34,950 bases of DNA from the IMG/VR virus record IMGVR_UViG_3300044641_004362, positions 1 through 34,950 of that record. The stretch is one strand, 5' to 3'. Each line of letters begins with the position of its first letter. The first letter of the stretch is position 1. Position numbers and translations under genes: made by a program. The notes under the pieces were generated by a model, which did no database searches, was not told the origin of the DNA, and saw only the letters and a list, made by a program, of their open reading frames with translations. Of this stretch, positions 19,160 to 28,800 are shown piece after piece. The DNA is from a virus.

Positions 19160-20110
19160 ATGTTCACCGTCGCTGACATCGCTTCAGACGCCAAGCGCAT
19201 CCTCGCCAACTGCGACGACGCGACGCTGTTCAACCGGCTGAACTACGTCGTTGAGCTGCTGGCGAACGAGTCCGACTGGGACCCGCTCATCGGCGTCGTG
19301 GACATCTGCACGAACCCCGGCGAGACGTGCGTGACGCTGCCACGCGAGGTGGAGACTCCCCTCTCCATCAACATCGGAGGCACGCCCGCACAGGCCCGCA
19401 ATCGCTTCTTCTCGTTCCACCTGAACGGCCCCGGCGATGACTGCCGCGAGTCGTGCAGCTACACTTGGGACGACAAGGGCGACGTGCCGCTCTTCTACGA
19501 CCCGCCGAATCCGGTGCAGTTCATCGCGTTCCTTGAGAACCAGAACGACACCAACGCCGAACTCTGGGTCTACGGGTACGACGAGCAGAACCGCTGGATT
19601 CGCACCGAGGTGTGCGGCGAGATGGTGGACGGATGCCCAGTGCCCACGGTGTTCGGGTACGCGGTGCCGAACCCGGACCAGCAGGTGTTCTCCCGCATCG
19701 TGCGCGTCCGCAAGAGCGTCACGCAGGGGTACATCCGCCTCACGTCCTTCGACATCGGAGTCAACACGGGTGTCCTCCTCGGGGACTACGCTCCCGACGA
19801 GACCGAGCCCGCCTACCGCCGCGTCAAGCTCTCCCGCAACTGCGGCTGGGTCCGCGTGATTTACCGTCGCCGTGTCTTCAAGCTGAAGACGCTGAACGAC
19901 ATCATCCCCCTCCACAGCCCGTTCGCGCTTCTCATGGCCCTCAAGGCCACGCAGAAGATGGAAGACGACCAGCTCGATGAGGGCGAAAAGTACTTGGCTC
20001 GCGCCATCGACTTCATTACGAAAGAGCAGTTGTCCCGTAACCCTGTCACCACTCCGGAAGTACAAGTCCGCGGTCCTAACATCGCCGCCGCCTACAATCG
20101 CCTCGAATGA
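19160..20110 (+). CDS. Probable head-to-tail adaptor protein
   Basis: 316 residues. It starts as an amphipathic helical bundle (MFTVADIASDAKRILANCDD, LFNRLNYVVELLANESDWDP), which is typical of podoviral adaptor or tail tubular A proteins. A beta-rich insertion follows (~50-250) and a helical C-terminal part (HSPFALLMALKATQKMEDDQ, then GEKYLARAIDFITKE). Directly after it comes a nozzle-like gene, the same order as T7 gp11-gp12 or the P22 adaptor region. It is longer than T7 gp11 (about 200 residues), so the insertion is extra. In the virion it would dock under the portal ring. The call is based on fold-like pattern and gene order only. Confidence 0.5.
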   Translation: MFTVADIASDAKRILANCDDATLFNRLNYVVELLANESDWDPLIGVVDICTNPGETCVTLPREVETPLSINIGGTPAQARNRFFSFHLNGPGDDCRESCSYTWDDKGDVPLFYDPPNPVQFIAFLENQNDTNAELWVYGYDEQNRWIRTEVCGEMVDGCPVPTVFGYAVPNPDQQVFSRIVRVRKSVTQGYIRLTSFDIGVNTGVLLGDYAPDETEPAYRRVKLSRNCGWVRVIYRRRVFKLKTLNDIIPLHSPFALLMALKATQKMEDDQLDEGEKYLARAIDFITKEQLSRNPVTTPEVQVRGPNIAAAYNRLE

Positions 20111-21891
20111 TCCCGCAGAAGCTACTTCAAGGTGGTCTCGGGTTCGCGGGCTCCGCGTTCTGGGTTCGCGGCATGGACTCGTCGCTCGACCCTGCTTTCC
20201 TGCAGGAGGCCGAGTACCGTTCCGCGATGAACGTCACGAACCGTGGCGGCGTCCTCAAGACCCGCCCCGGGTACAACTGCGTCTTCGAGCTGCCCCCGGG
20301 TCGCCTGCAGGGCTACACCCTGTTCCGTCCGACCGGCGGCGCGTGGCACCACGTCGTGGCGATTTCAGGCAAGGTGTACGTCTCCGCGTACCCGTTCAAT
20401 TCCTACAGCGAGCTGCCGAACGTCCAGTTCTATGCCGGTTCTGACGTAGTTGTGTTCGAGAAGGCCACGAAGTCCGTCCAGCAGAACCCAGACGGCTCGT
20501 TGTCCGTGGTGGACCCGTTCGACGTGCTCATCATGCAGGACGCCCGGACGCCCGCAGCGTACTGGGACGGTTCAATCTCCCGCCACCTGTCCCCGGCGAA
20601 CAGCGAGACTCCGCTTGGCCTCTGGATGAAGTGGTCCGGTGACCGGCTCTGGGTGGGCCGTGACAATGAGCTGTTCGTCTCCGACATCGCGGACCCGCTC
20701 AAGTTCACCGAGACCGACTACCTCTCCGAGGGCGGAAGTTTCCGTTTGCCGGATAATGTCACCGGACTCGCTGAGATCACGTCCACGGAAGTGCCCCAGC
20801 TTCTGGTCTTCACGGCCAACACCACGTCGATCTTCCAGTCGAACATCCGCGACCGTGCGACGTGGAAGACGACCCCCAACTTCCAGCGCGTTCTCTTCCC
20901 CGAGATCGGGTGCGCCTCTGGCCGCGCCATCGCCACCCAGTACGGCCAGCTCTGGTGGATGACGATGACAGGCATCACGAGCCTGAACGCCGCCGCCCAG
21001 AGCCGCGTGTCGAGCGAACTTCTCTACCGCGACGTGGAGATGGCCGTATCCAAGGGCAACCTCTCGCCGAACATCGACAAGGTGGCGGCGATCTCGTTCG
21101 AGAACTACGTCATCTTCTCCGTCCCCTCCGGCGACCTCTTCAACCGCCACACTTGGGTCATGGACCAGTCGCCCGCCGAGAAGCTGAACGTCGGCTCCGC
21201 GAGCGCGTGGAACAGTGTTTGGACCGGCACGCGGCCCGTGCAGTGGAGCGTGGGTGCCGTGAACGGCGTCCAGCGCATCTTCCACGTCTCGGTGGACTAC
21301 GACGGCAAGAATCGTCTCTGGGAAGCCTTCATCCCCACCCGTCAGGACAACGGACAGCCGATCACCTGCTACGTCGAGACGAAGTCCCACACTGACTTCA
21401 ACGAGATGGCCCGCGGGCTGGACATGAAGACCTTCCGCTTCGCGGAGCTGGAGTTCACGGAGATTCAGGGCACGCTCGACGTGAAGGTGTACTGGGCGGG
21501 CATGCGCGGGAACTACAAGGAACTCACCGTCTTCCGCTTCGTGGCCCCCGAGGGCAACCTGACGTACAACAAGCAGATCACCCTCGACACGAAACTCTTC
21601 GCCTACCAGACCCAGTCACGCGTCGTCCGCACGACCGAGATTCTCAACGACCGTCAGGAGGGCAGCACCTGCGGCATCGAGTCCCAGTTCACGGACCGTC
21701 ACGACCGTGCGTTCTCGCTGCTCATCGTCTGGTCCGGCAAGGCCGCTCTGCGGTCGTACCGCATCTTCGCCCGCACGTTCGACGAGACCGGAGTCGGTGC
21801 CGCCGAGGGTCAGGTGGAGAACGTGGACACGGCCCAGCCTGTTCGTACCGGCCTTCTGGACAACCCAACGCCCTGTAACACCGCACCCTGA
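20107..21891 (+). CDS. Probable tail nozzle/DNA stabilisation protein
   Basis: 594 residues, almost entirely beta-strand with no membrane segment. The N-terminus (KLLQGGLGFAGSAFWVRGMD, then MNVTNRGGVLKTRPGY) resembles the opening of P22 gp10-like tail nozzle proteins. A propeller-like series of strands follows, with LWVGRDNELFVSDIADPLKF and LLVFTANTTSIFQSNIRD, also typical of that family. It probably forms the hexameric nozzle that plugs the podoviral tail. It overlaps the adaptor gene by ATGA (20107-20110) and the next small gene by TGATG, so the three are coupled. Absence of a sheath, tube or tape measure in the window supports a short-tailed virion. Confidence 0.6.
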   Translation: MIPQKLLQGGLGFAGSAFWVRGMDSSLDPAFLQEAEYRSAMNVTNRGGVLKTRPGYNCVFELPPGRLQGYTLFRPTGGAWHHVVAISGKVYVSAYPFNSYSELPNVQFYAGSDVVVFEKATKSVQQNPDGSLSVVDPFDVLIMQDARTPAAYWDGSISRHLSPANSETPLGLWMKWSGDRLWVGRDNELFVSDIADPLKFTETDYLSEGGSFRLPDNVTGLAEITSTEVPQLLVFTANTTSIFQSNIRDRATWKTTPNFQRVLFPEIGCASGRAIATQYGQLWWMTMTGITSLNAAAQSRVSSELLYRDVEMAVSKGNLSPNIDKVAAISFENYVIFSVPSGDLFNRHTWVMDQSPAEKLNVGSASAWNSVWTGTRPVQWSVGAVNGVQRIFHVSVDYDGKNRLWEAFIPTRQDNGQPITCYVETKSHTDFNEMARGLDMKTFRFAELEFTEIQGTLDVKVYWAGMRGNYKELTVFRFVAPEGNLTYNKQITLDTKLFAYQTQSRVVRTTEILNDRQEGSTCGIESQFTDRHDRAFSLLIVWSGKAALRSYRIFARTFDETGVGAAEGQVENVDTAQPVRTGLLDNPTPCNTAP

Positions 21892-22073
21892 TGCCCTACA
21901 ACCGAGTTTACCGCAAGACCGACGTGGCCACGGCCACCTGCCAAGTGGGCACGGGTACCCCCGTGTCCGCCGTCGCGTCGTCCCAGAGCATCATCTCCCA
22001 GCGTGACGCGGACCGCAAGGCCGCGGGCTACGCGAAGGGGAAGGCCCAAGCTGGTTTGGTCTGTACCCGATAA
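21891..22073 (+). CDS. Small protein with DUF5977-like motif
   Basis: 60 residues. The order Cys-x-x-G-x-G, a short strand, then SIISQRDADRKAAGYAKGKA and a final G-L-V-C resembles the DUF5977-type pattern (SQADADAKA, then GQAYAN and G-C) found in secreted repeats and phage structural proteins. Here it stands alone as one unit. The two cysteines (17 and 58) could bond. It is coupled to the nozzle gene (TGATG) and to the next tiny gene (TAATG). Role unknown, perhaps a small tail-associated protein. Confidence 0.6.
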   Translation: MPYNRVYRKTDVATATCQVGTGTPVSAVASSQSIISQRDADRKAAGYAKGKAQAGLVCTR

Positions 22074-22216
22074 TGCCCTACCAAGTAAAGTTTGACTTCG
22101 CTAGGCCGATCAGTCCCCGGGTCGTGGAAATCTTCTACGAGTCCCCGGCGATCTGCGGCATCGTGTACTATTCTCAGATTCCTTCGTCGTCCGACGGATA
22201 CACGTCCCTACTTTAG
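22073..22216 (+). CDS. Very small hypothetical protein, 47 aa
   Basis: ATG 22073 overlaps the previous TAA; stop TAG at 22214-22216. The product begins MPYQVKFDFARPISPRVVEI and continues FYESPAICGIVYYSQIPSS. The MPY- start matches that of the neighbouring 60-residue protein, but the rest differs. It may be a genuine coupled gene: no other frame covers this stretch, and its stop forms the first three bases of promoter P4. Function unknown. Confidence 0.5.
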   Translation: MPYQVKFDFARPISPRVVEIFYESPAICGIVYYSQIPSSSDGYTSLL

Positions 22217-22225
22217 TCGTAAACT
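22214..22225 (+). promoter_or_regulatory. Phage promoter motif P4 (variant TAAACT)
   Basis: TAGTCGTAAACT, identical to P3 and P6 except A for T at the third base of the -10 hexamer (22220-22225). Predicted start near 22232, six bases before the GTG at 22238. It overlaps the upstream stop codon. No SD follows. Confidence 0.55.
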
Positions 22226-22237
22226 AATCCTACCACC

Positions 22238-23200
22238 GTGCCCAACCCCGTTACATTTGATGTCTCAGCCGGAGCCCTCCCCGAGGGTCTGGATACCGAT
22301 CCGCAGGGCCTGCTGGAGGAATTCGCGGCCCGCCTGATCATCTCGCCGTCCGTACCGTGGTCCTCCTTCACGGTGGGAGCCGCGCAGCCGACGAGCAACC
22401 TCGGCCCGTGGTTCAAGGACGGCAAGGAACTGTGGGTCTGGGACGATGTCCTCGCGACCTACATCCCGGTGGTGTCCCCGACGGTCATCGACTCGAACGG
22501 GGGCACCCAGTACCCGTCACTTCGCTACGCCGTGTCGTCCTTGGCCCCCAGCCCCACTGGATTCAGCTTCTGGATCGAGCTGAACGGTGCCGGGAAGGCC
22601 ATTGACATCAAGCACTACTCCTCCGGCGCGTGGAGGAGCATCTTCGAGGACACCATCACGGCCATCCAGATGCAGTTCGCCACGATTGCGGCGGACTACT
22701 CCACGACCACGCAGATGAACACGGCAATCACGAACGCCGTGGACGCCGTGCGCGTGAACTACCCGGTCAGTGTGTCGCTTCCGGTCAACCAGACCGTGAA
22801 CATCTCCGATCTCGCCACGAATACCAAGATACTGTTCAGCTCGGTCGATATTGACCCCGATACAGTTTATGACGCGACCAACAGTCGCTTCGTGGCACCA
22901 GTCAACGGCATCTACCTCGTCTCTGCGGAACTCCAGATCGACAACAACACTGGAGTCGCAGCGAACATGGAGATGGCCCTCACGATCCTGAAGAACTCAG
23001 GCAACTACCACTCCTCAGGCATGGCCCTTTCGTCGCCCCCGGGTGCCCGGTGGTATCCGCAGGTCAACTCCCTCGTCGAACTCGGCGTGGGGGACATCGT
23101 GGAGATCGCTCTTTCCCTCGAAGACGGCACCAACACCGGCAACGTCACCGTCGCGGCGTCCAACTCCACCGCCGACTTCGTCCTCATTCGGAAACTTTAA
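22238..23200 (+). CDS. C1q-like jelly-roll virion protein
   Basis: 320 residues from a GTG start, chosen because it is the first start after promoter P4 and frames the N-terminal MPNPVTFDVSAGALPEGLDT. A beta module with FKDGKELWVWDDVLATYIPV (a W-rich strand pair) comes first, then a helical linker (~135-175). The C-terminal ~135 residues form a C1q/TNF-like jelly roll (FSSVDIDPDTVYDATNSRF, APVNGIYLVSAELQI, and a last strand ADFVLIRKL). C1q-like trimers are common fibre tips or decorations. It has its own promoter and precedes the internal-protein genes, so it may be a tail or baseplate component. Confidence 0.65.
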   Translation: MPNPVTFDVSAGALPEGLDTDPQGLLEEFAARLIISPSVPWSSFTVGAAQPTSNLGPWFKDGKELWVWDDVLATYIPVVSPTVIDSNGGTQYPSLRYAVSSLAPSPTGFSFWIELNGAGKAIDIKHYSSGAWRSIFEDTITAIQMQFATIAADYSTTTQMNTAITNAVDAVRVNYPVSVSLPVNQTVNISDLATNTKILFSSVDIDPDTVYDATNSRFVAPVNGIYLVSAELQIDNNTGVAANMEMALTILKNSGNYHSSGMALSSPPGARWYPQVNSLVELGVGDIVEIALSLEDGTNTGNVTVAASNSTADFVLIRKL

Positions 23201-23203
23201 GCC

Positions 23204-24280
23204 ATGGACCCCGTCACTGCATCTCTCGCAGCCGCCAGTACCATCGCCGGACTCATCGGCGGCAGCAAGACCAGAAAGGCCGCGTCCCGTGCTGCCGACG
23301 AGGCCATGTCGAAGCAGAAGACCATCGACATCGGCAAGCTCGTCGCCGACGCCCGCGCCAACTCCGAGGCCAACCTCGCGAAGTCTATGGAGCTGGAGAA
23401 GAAGTACCTCCCCGGCACCGCGCAGCTCCGCGAGGCGACGACCGGCAACCTGCTGGCCCAGTTTGGCGGCGGCGCACAGGCGCGTCGTGCGCAGGCGATG
23501 GAAAGCCTGCTCGGGTTCCAGCCCGCTTCCGCGACGCCCACCTACGAGGGCTCCCCGCTCTTCAAGCAGGCCACGGACCGCATCGCTGCGGAACTTGCCC
23601 TCGGCGGCAAGCTTGACCCCGAGACGCAGGCCGCGGTGGTCCGCGGTGCGCTGTCCGGTGCAGGACGCTCCGGCATCATCGGTTCGCAGGCCGGACGCGG
23701 GCTCACTGCCCGTGACCTCGGTCTTACGTCACTCCAACTCCAGCAGGCCCGTCAGGGGGCGGCCTTGGAGGCTGGAAAGATGCAGTCCGACCTCGGTCTG
23801 ACTCAAGCTCAACTGGGCCTGAGCGCGGGCGATCAACTTCTTCGTTCCCTTGGCATGGGCGTCGAGGCCACGAGCAACGAGCTGACCCAAGCGGGCAACC
23901 TCTTCCAGACGCTTGCCAATCAGGCTCTCCCCGAGAGCGGTCTGTCCTCCGGTAGCTTGGCGGACATCGAAGTCGGTCAGACGAACGCCTACAACCAGCG
24001 TCTCATGGACGCCGCAGCCATCAAGGCAGGAGGTGCCGCGGCTGGTATTGGACAGATGGTTGGGGGCATTCAGTCGGGCCTCGGCTTGGCTGCTGGTGCG
24101 TTTGGGAAAGGCGGCGGTGGGAAAGGCGGCGGCGGTGGTGGAGGCTCGGGTGGTCCGTTCAAGTTCAGCCTCACGCCGACCGATACGAGCTTGCTCGGAT
24201 CAGCCAAGTACTCGTCGATGCCCACGAGCACCTCGACCACGGGGATCAACTCCACGTTCACCGGCCTGTTCAAGAAATAA
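23204..24280 (+). CDS. Probable internal virion/ejection protein, Ala-Gly-rich
   Basis: 358 residues, mostly helical. The N-terminal hydrophobic segment (residues 3-20, PVTASLAAASTIAGLIGG) with following basic residues resembles membrane-insertion segments of podoviral ejection proteins. Then come long amphipathic helices rich in Ala, Gln and Leu (LQQARQGAALEAGKMQSDLG) and a Gly-rich patch (GGAAAGIGQMVGGIQSGLG, then a GKGGGG run). The C-terminus is Ser/Thr-rich. Gene order (short helical, coiled-coil, giant protein) matches the internal-core cassette of podoviruses. I infer that it leaves the head with the DNA and helps form the ejection channel. Confidence 0.5.
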   Translation: MDPVTASLAAASTIAGLIGGSKTRKAASRAADEAMSKQKTIDIGKLVADARANSEANLAKSMELEKKYLPGTAQLREATTGNLLAQFGGGAQARRAQAMESLLGFQPASATPTYEGSPLFKQATDRIAAELALGGKLDPETQAAVVRGALSGAGRSGIIGSQAGRGLTARDLGLTSLQLQQARQGAALEAGKMQSDLGLTQAQLGLSAGDQLLRSLGMGVEATSNELTQAGNLFQTLANQALPESGLSSGSLADIEVGQTNAYNQRLMDAAAIKAGGAAAGIGQMVGGIQSGLGLAAGAFGKGGGGKGGGGGGGSGGPFKFSLTPTDTSLLGSAKYSSMPTSTSTTGINSTFTGLFKK

Positions 24281-24283
24281 CTC

Positions 24284-25834
24284 ATGCCCGCCGTACCCAC
24301 TTCTCAGATTCGCGTTGTTCCGCAGGCTCCCCGCGTGGAGATCGGCGCGTTCATCCCGAAACTTGACCCAACCGCGGGTCTCGGCGTCTTCAGCGAGGCC
24401 GCAAAGCTCCCGCTCATGTTCGAGCAGATCAACCTTGAGAAGGAGCGCAACAAGCTCGAACGAAACAAGCTCAAGCTCGCGGAGATGGAGGCCAATTACA
24501 TGGCCCAGAACTACGAGCGTATCCAGCAGAGCAAGTTGGATCAGGCCGCGCTTGAGCGTCAGGCTTTGCAAGCGAAGATTGACGCCGACCGGGCCGCAGC
24601 CGAGAGGTCACGAGCTGAAGCCGCGGGCCTCAAGCCTCTGACTCAGGAGGAGATTGATGCGTTGGCCCAAACCGGGCAGGCTACGTCGATTCCAGCGGCT
24701 GGAGGCGGAGGCGTGTTGGCTGAAGAGACGATCACCGAGACCCCCGCGCCCGTTGCCGCACCCACTTTCACCGTGACGACCGGTCAACCGGAGGCCCCGA
24801 AGCCCGTCGTCCCGAAGACCCGGCAGGAGCTGATCTACCGGCCCACCGTGAGCACGCTCGCCGCGCTCCCGGATGTGCCAGTGGTCAACGGCATGCCCGA
24901 CTTCACCAACGTCATCGAGCAGGAGACCCAGCGTCAGGTCAGTCTGCTGCCGCCTCCACCGGCGCGTCTCACCGCGAACGAAGCCAGCAAGTGGAAAGCC
25001 AAGCGGGAAGAGGACATCGCTGCAATTCGTCAGAAGCTCCAGCCGCAGACGAGCGAAGAGCGCGGGCTCGATGACAACAATCTTCCGTTCGTCGTGCCGG
25101 TCGTCAAGGTGGGCAACGTGGTCGTTGACCGCGGTGACCCGATCCTCGACAAGGACACGCTGCTGAAGAACAAGGGCATCGAGACCGGCGACGTGGAGTT
25201 CAAGAAGCGCATGGCCCAGACGACGGAGGGCCAGCGTGCCCAGCAGAAGCAGAACGCGAACAACCTCGTTCAGGCCGCGGAGCTGCTCGCCAACTGGGAG
25301 ACCAACGGGGGATTCATCGACTGGACGAAGATCGGCACCTTCATCGGATTCCCGAAGCTCTCCGAACTCGCGTCCCAAGACCTCGAACTCGCGGCCAACA
25401 AGGTCCGTCAGGTCGTGCAGCAAAGCTCCCGAGAAATCCTCGGCGGTCAGTTCACGGAACGCGAGTCCCGGGACCTCACGAACCGCGCATTCAACCCGCT
25501 CTTCGACGCGGAGGCCAACTTCGACCTCATCGCGAACAACCTCCGGGTGCTCCAGACGGCCATCCGGGACCAAGAGGAGGCTTCACGGTACTTCGACGCG
25601 AACGGCACGCTGGCCGGGTTCCAGCCGCAGAGCGAACTCATCGCGATTGACGGCTCGCCCCAGCTTCAGCGGATCACGGAACTCGCCGAGCAGGCCACCG
25701 CGCGATCCCGCAAGGGCGCAGGCAAGGGCAGCACGAAGGCTTCCCCGAAGCCGGACCGGATTAAGGGGGCGGTAGACATCTACTTGGGCCTGTCCCGGGC
25801 TACGGCCAACGCAGTCGCTGGTCCGAGGCCGTAA
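24284..25834 (+). CDS. Coiled-coil internal virion protein
   Basis: 516 residues. The N-terminus resembles a segment that folds onto a partner (SQIRVVPQAPRVEIGAFIP). Residues ~45-120 are a strong coiled coil (NLEKERNKLERNKLKLAEME). A Pro/Val/Thr-rich linker (~120-200) leads to a second helical region (KWKAKREEDIAAIRQKL) and a C-terminal helical domain (LASQDLELAANKVRQVVQQS). A basic, Lys-rich segment (RSRKGAGKGSTKASPKPD) near the end may touch DNA. No enzyme motif. It lies between the Ala-Gly-rich protein and the giant protein, as expected for an ejection-complex component. Confidence 0.5.
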   Translation: MPAVPTSQIRVVPQAPRVEIGAFIPKLDPTAGLGVFSEAAKLPLMFEQINLEKERNKLERNKLKLAEMEANYMAQNYERIQQSKLDQAALERQALQAKIDADRAAAERSRAEAAGLKPLTQEEIDALAQTGQATSIPAAGGGGVLAEETITETPAPVAAPTFTVTTGQPEAPKPVVPKTRQELIYRPTVSTLAALPDVPVVNGMPDFTNVIEQETQRQVSLLPPPPARLTANEASKWKAKREEDIAAIRQKLQPQTSEERGLDDNNLPFVVPVVKVGNVVVDRGDPILDKDTLLKNKGIETGDVEFKKRMAQTTEGQRAQQKQNANNLVQAAELLANWETNGGFIDWTKIGTFIGFPKLSELASQDLELAANKVRQVVQQSSREILGGQFTERESRDLTNRAFNPLFDAEANFDLIANNLRVLQTAIRDQEEASRYFDANGTLAGFQPQSELIAIDGSPQLQRITELAEQATARSRKGAGKGSTKASPKPDRIKGAVDIYLGLSRATANAVAGPRP

Positions 25835-25855
25835 TTGCATTGTAGGTACGGCTCC

Positions 25856-25867
25856 AAGCCGTATACT
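25856..25867 (+). promoter_or_regulatory. Phage promoter motif P5, leaderless type
   Basis: AAGCCGTATACT, with TATACT at 25862-25867. Predicted start is about 25874, one base before the ATG at 25875. TTGTAG at 25840 could be a -35 at 16-base spacing, but this is not shared with the other sites. No SD follows. Confidence 0.6.
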
Positions 25868-25874
25868 CAGCTTC

Positions 25875-28800
25875 ATGGAAACACCGAGCAAGTCCGTCGG
25901 CGATGTATTCGCGGAGTCGTGGAAAGCCGAAGAAGAGAACCTAAACTCTCCTGAGGTGCAGGCGGCGCGGACGCTCGCGGAGAACCTGAATGCGTCCGGC
26001 CTACCCGCGCTCAAACGGCTCTTCGACGAGACGCCGGACAGTCCGACGCGGGGCATGATCGAGTACATTCTGCGCGAGAAGACCGCGGAGAAGATGCAGG
26101 AGCTGGGCGAGGTGGACGGGTACGAGAACACGCTGCGTTGGCTCTCTGAGAACAAGCGCGACAACCAGATCGACGACCTCTTCGTTGACGCCGCGTTTGA
26201 CATCATCAAGGAAAAGGCCCGCCAGCCGCAGCCCGGCGTGTCGATGCAGGACGTGATTGAGTTCGGCAAGGCGACCCCCGACGTATTTGACGACCTCGCC
26301 AAGGGCCTGTACGGAATCATCCGCTACACCCCGCAGGCCGCGTTTGAGACGGCCCGGGAGATCAAGATCGAGGAGCTGAACCGTGCCCGGAAGGTACTCG
26401 GCATGGAGCCCGTGAAGCAGCCGGAGACGCCTGCCACGAAGCTCCTGTCCTACGGTGCCCTGCAGGGGACGTACGAGACGGGCCGTCTGCTGCAGCGTCT
26501 GGGGCGCATCGTGACCCTCGGCGTGGAGGACTTCGACGACGAGTCCATCCGCGAACGCTTCAAAGAAGACCTCGACCTCATCGACACGATGGTCTCGTTC
26601 GAGCGGGGCCAGACCAAGGCGAAGGACGAGAAGACGGGCAAGCCCGTGCAGGTCGTGGCCGAGGAGGACGTGGAGATGATTTCGCCCATCGGTGAATTCG
26701 CGTCCATCGACAACGCGGCGTCGTTCGGCGCGGGTGTCCTCGCCAAGAATCTCACGAAGGCAGGCGCAAAGACCCTCTCTCAGCGGCTCGTGTCCGCGGC
26801 CCCGCGCCTGATGACCATCGCCGAGCGGCGTACGGCGCAGGCGTCGGCGGAGGAGGCAGCTCGTCAGGCCGTGTCGCTCCCGCGTCGAGCCCTCGGCACG
26901 ACGGTGGAGAGCGTCGGCACCGCGGCCCAGAAGGTCGCGGAGAGCCCCGTGGCCCGTGGCACGATTGCCGGGGGAATTACGCTCGCGTCCGGCGGATCGG
27001 TCCCGGCGGCTGCGATGGCCGCGATGGGCGGCGGTAGTTCCGTAGGCCGTCAAGTCGTCAAGAACCTGCCGGGTGCGATCACCCGCACGGGCAAAGCGAT
27101 CAAGGCCCCGATCACGGGTCCGGTTGGCAAACTCAACGAGATCGTCAGCGACCTCACGCGGGGTGCGGTGGCCGGTACGGCGACGATGGCACCGCTGGCT
27201 CTTCCCGCCGAGACGGTGGAGGAGCGTGCGACGCTGCTCGCTGGTGGTGCCGTGGCCGGTGGATTCGGTGCCGGTGCGGACGTGGCGAGGAATTCCGTCC
27301 GCCAGTTTGGGCGCAGCATGTGGACGCCCAGCAGTCAGGTTGTTCCTGAGTCCCAGCGGGCCAAGACCACGGCCTACGGCACGGCGGACCTCGACGCGGC
27401 CCACGCCGCGTACGTCAGCCAGTTGCCCGCGGACTCCGCCAACCGCATCGAGGCACTCCGCGACCTCATCGGGGACAAGAACGAACTCTACGTCATCGAC
27501 CCCGCGACCTACGACTCGCTGGACCAGACGCAGGCGGGCGGTGCGAAGTCGTCCGGCGTGGTGTACGCGACCGGCCAGAACGGCAGGCGCATCGCGCTCG
27601 TTCGTGGCGGCAGCGAGAGCCTCATGCACGAGGTGGGTCACGTCGTCTTCAATTCCCTCCCGGCATCCAGCCAAAAGCAGCTCCGCGACGCGGTGCTCGA
27701 CGGGTACACCACGGAGGAGCTTGAGCAGATGCGGGAGTACTACACTTCCCGCGGTATTGATCTGCCTGACACAGACACCCTGATCGAGGAGGTCATCTCG
27801 GAGAACTTTCAGGTCGCGCTGAACGGGTCGCCCCTGAGCCAGCTCGGGACGCCCGGTAACCTCGCGGCACGCATCTACAACTCGGTCGGCATCCTCGCGG
27901 AGCGCGTGGGCTTGCGGGGCATCGTCCCCGGTGCCGATGTCGTCACGTCCCAGACGCTGCAGTTCACGCCGTCATTCATTGCTGTTAATGCAATCAATGC
28001 GCTTCGCCAAGCGGGTCAGTTCGATTTAGCGGGCACCGCTGGCCCCGTCACGACTCCCGGAGGCCCCGCATCCGCCGCCCCGACCCCTCCGGAGGCCGTC
28101 CCGACCCCAGCGGAGGCTCCCGTCGCCCCCGAGGCTCCTCCGCCCGCTGGCGTGGCTCCAGAGGCCCCTGCGGCCCCTCCGCCCGTTGGCGTGGCTCCAG
28201 AGGCCCCTGCGGCCCCTCCGCCCGTTGGCGCGGCTCCAGCGGCCCCTGCGGCCCCCGCCGTGACGCCGATCAGCGTGACGCCCGCCGAGCCGGGCCAGAC
28301 GACCCCACGGCCCGCCCGCAGCATCTACACGAAGCCGGGGCAACGTGAAGCGATTGCAGGGCCTCAGGAGCCGGAGAAGAGGGCCACGCCCGAAGTCGAG
28401 GAAGCTAATCGCCAAACGATTTCGACAGAGCTTGAGAAGCTGCGCGGAAGCCGTCGGCCTTTCGAGGTCAGCTACAGCTCCGCAGTGGAGGCTGAAAAGC
28501 CCGAAGCCTCGTCCGATCTGACCGAGCCGCAGCGTGCTGAACAGCGTGCACTCGCAGACGCGGGCGAAGCTGCAGGTGTCGGCGACCAGTTCCGCGAGAT
28601 TTACAACAAGGTCATGGTGCCTTACAAGCTGCGGACGACGAAGACGGGTTCAACGACCCTCTTCGCGTTCTCACTCGACAAGGTCATCCGCAACATCGAC
28701 ATGCTCGGCGGTTGGCTGCAGCGCAACCCAGACGCCGCGGCCCGCCTTGCTCGGGTCACGGGCGTGCAGTCGCTGGAGAGCCCGGAGTTCCGCACGCAGT

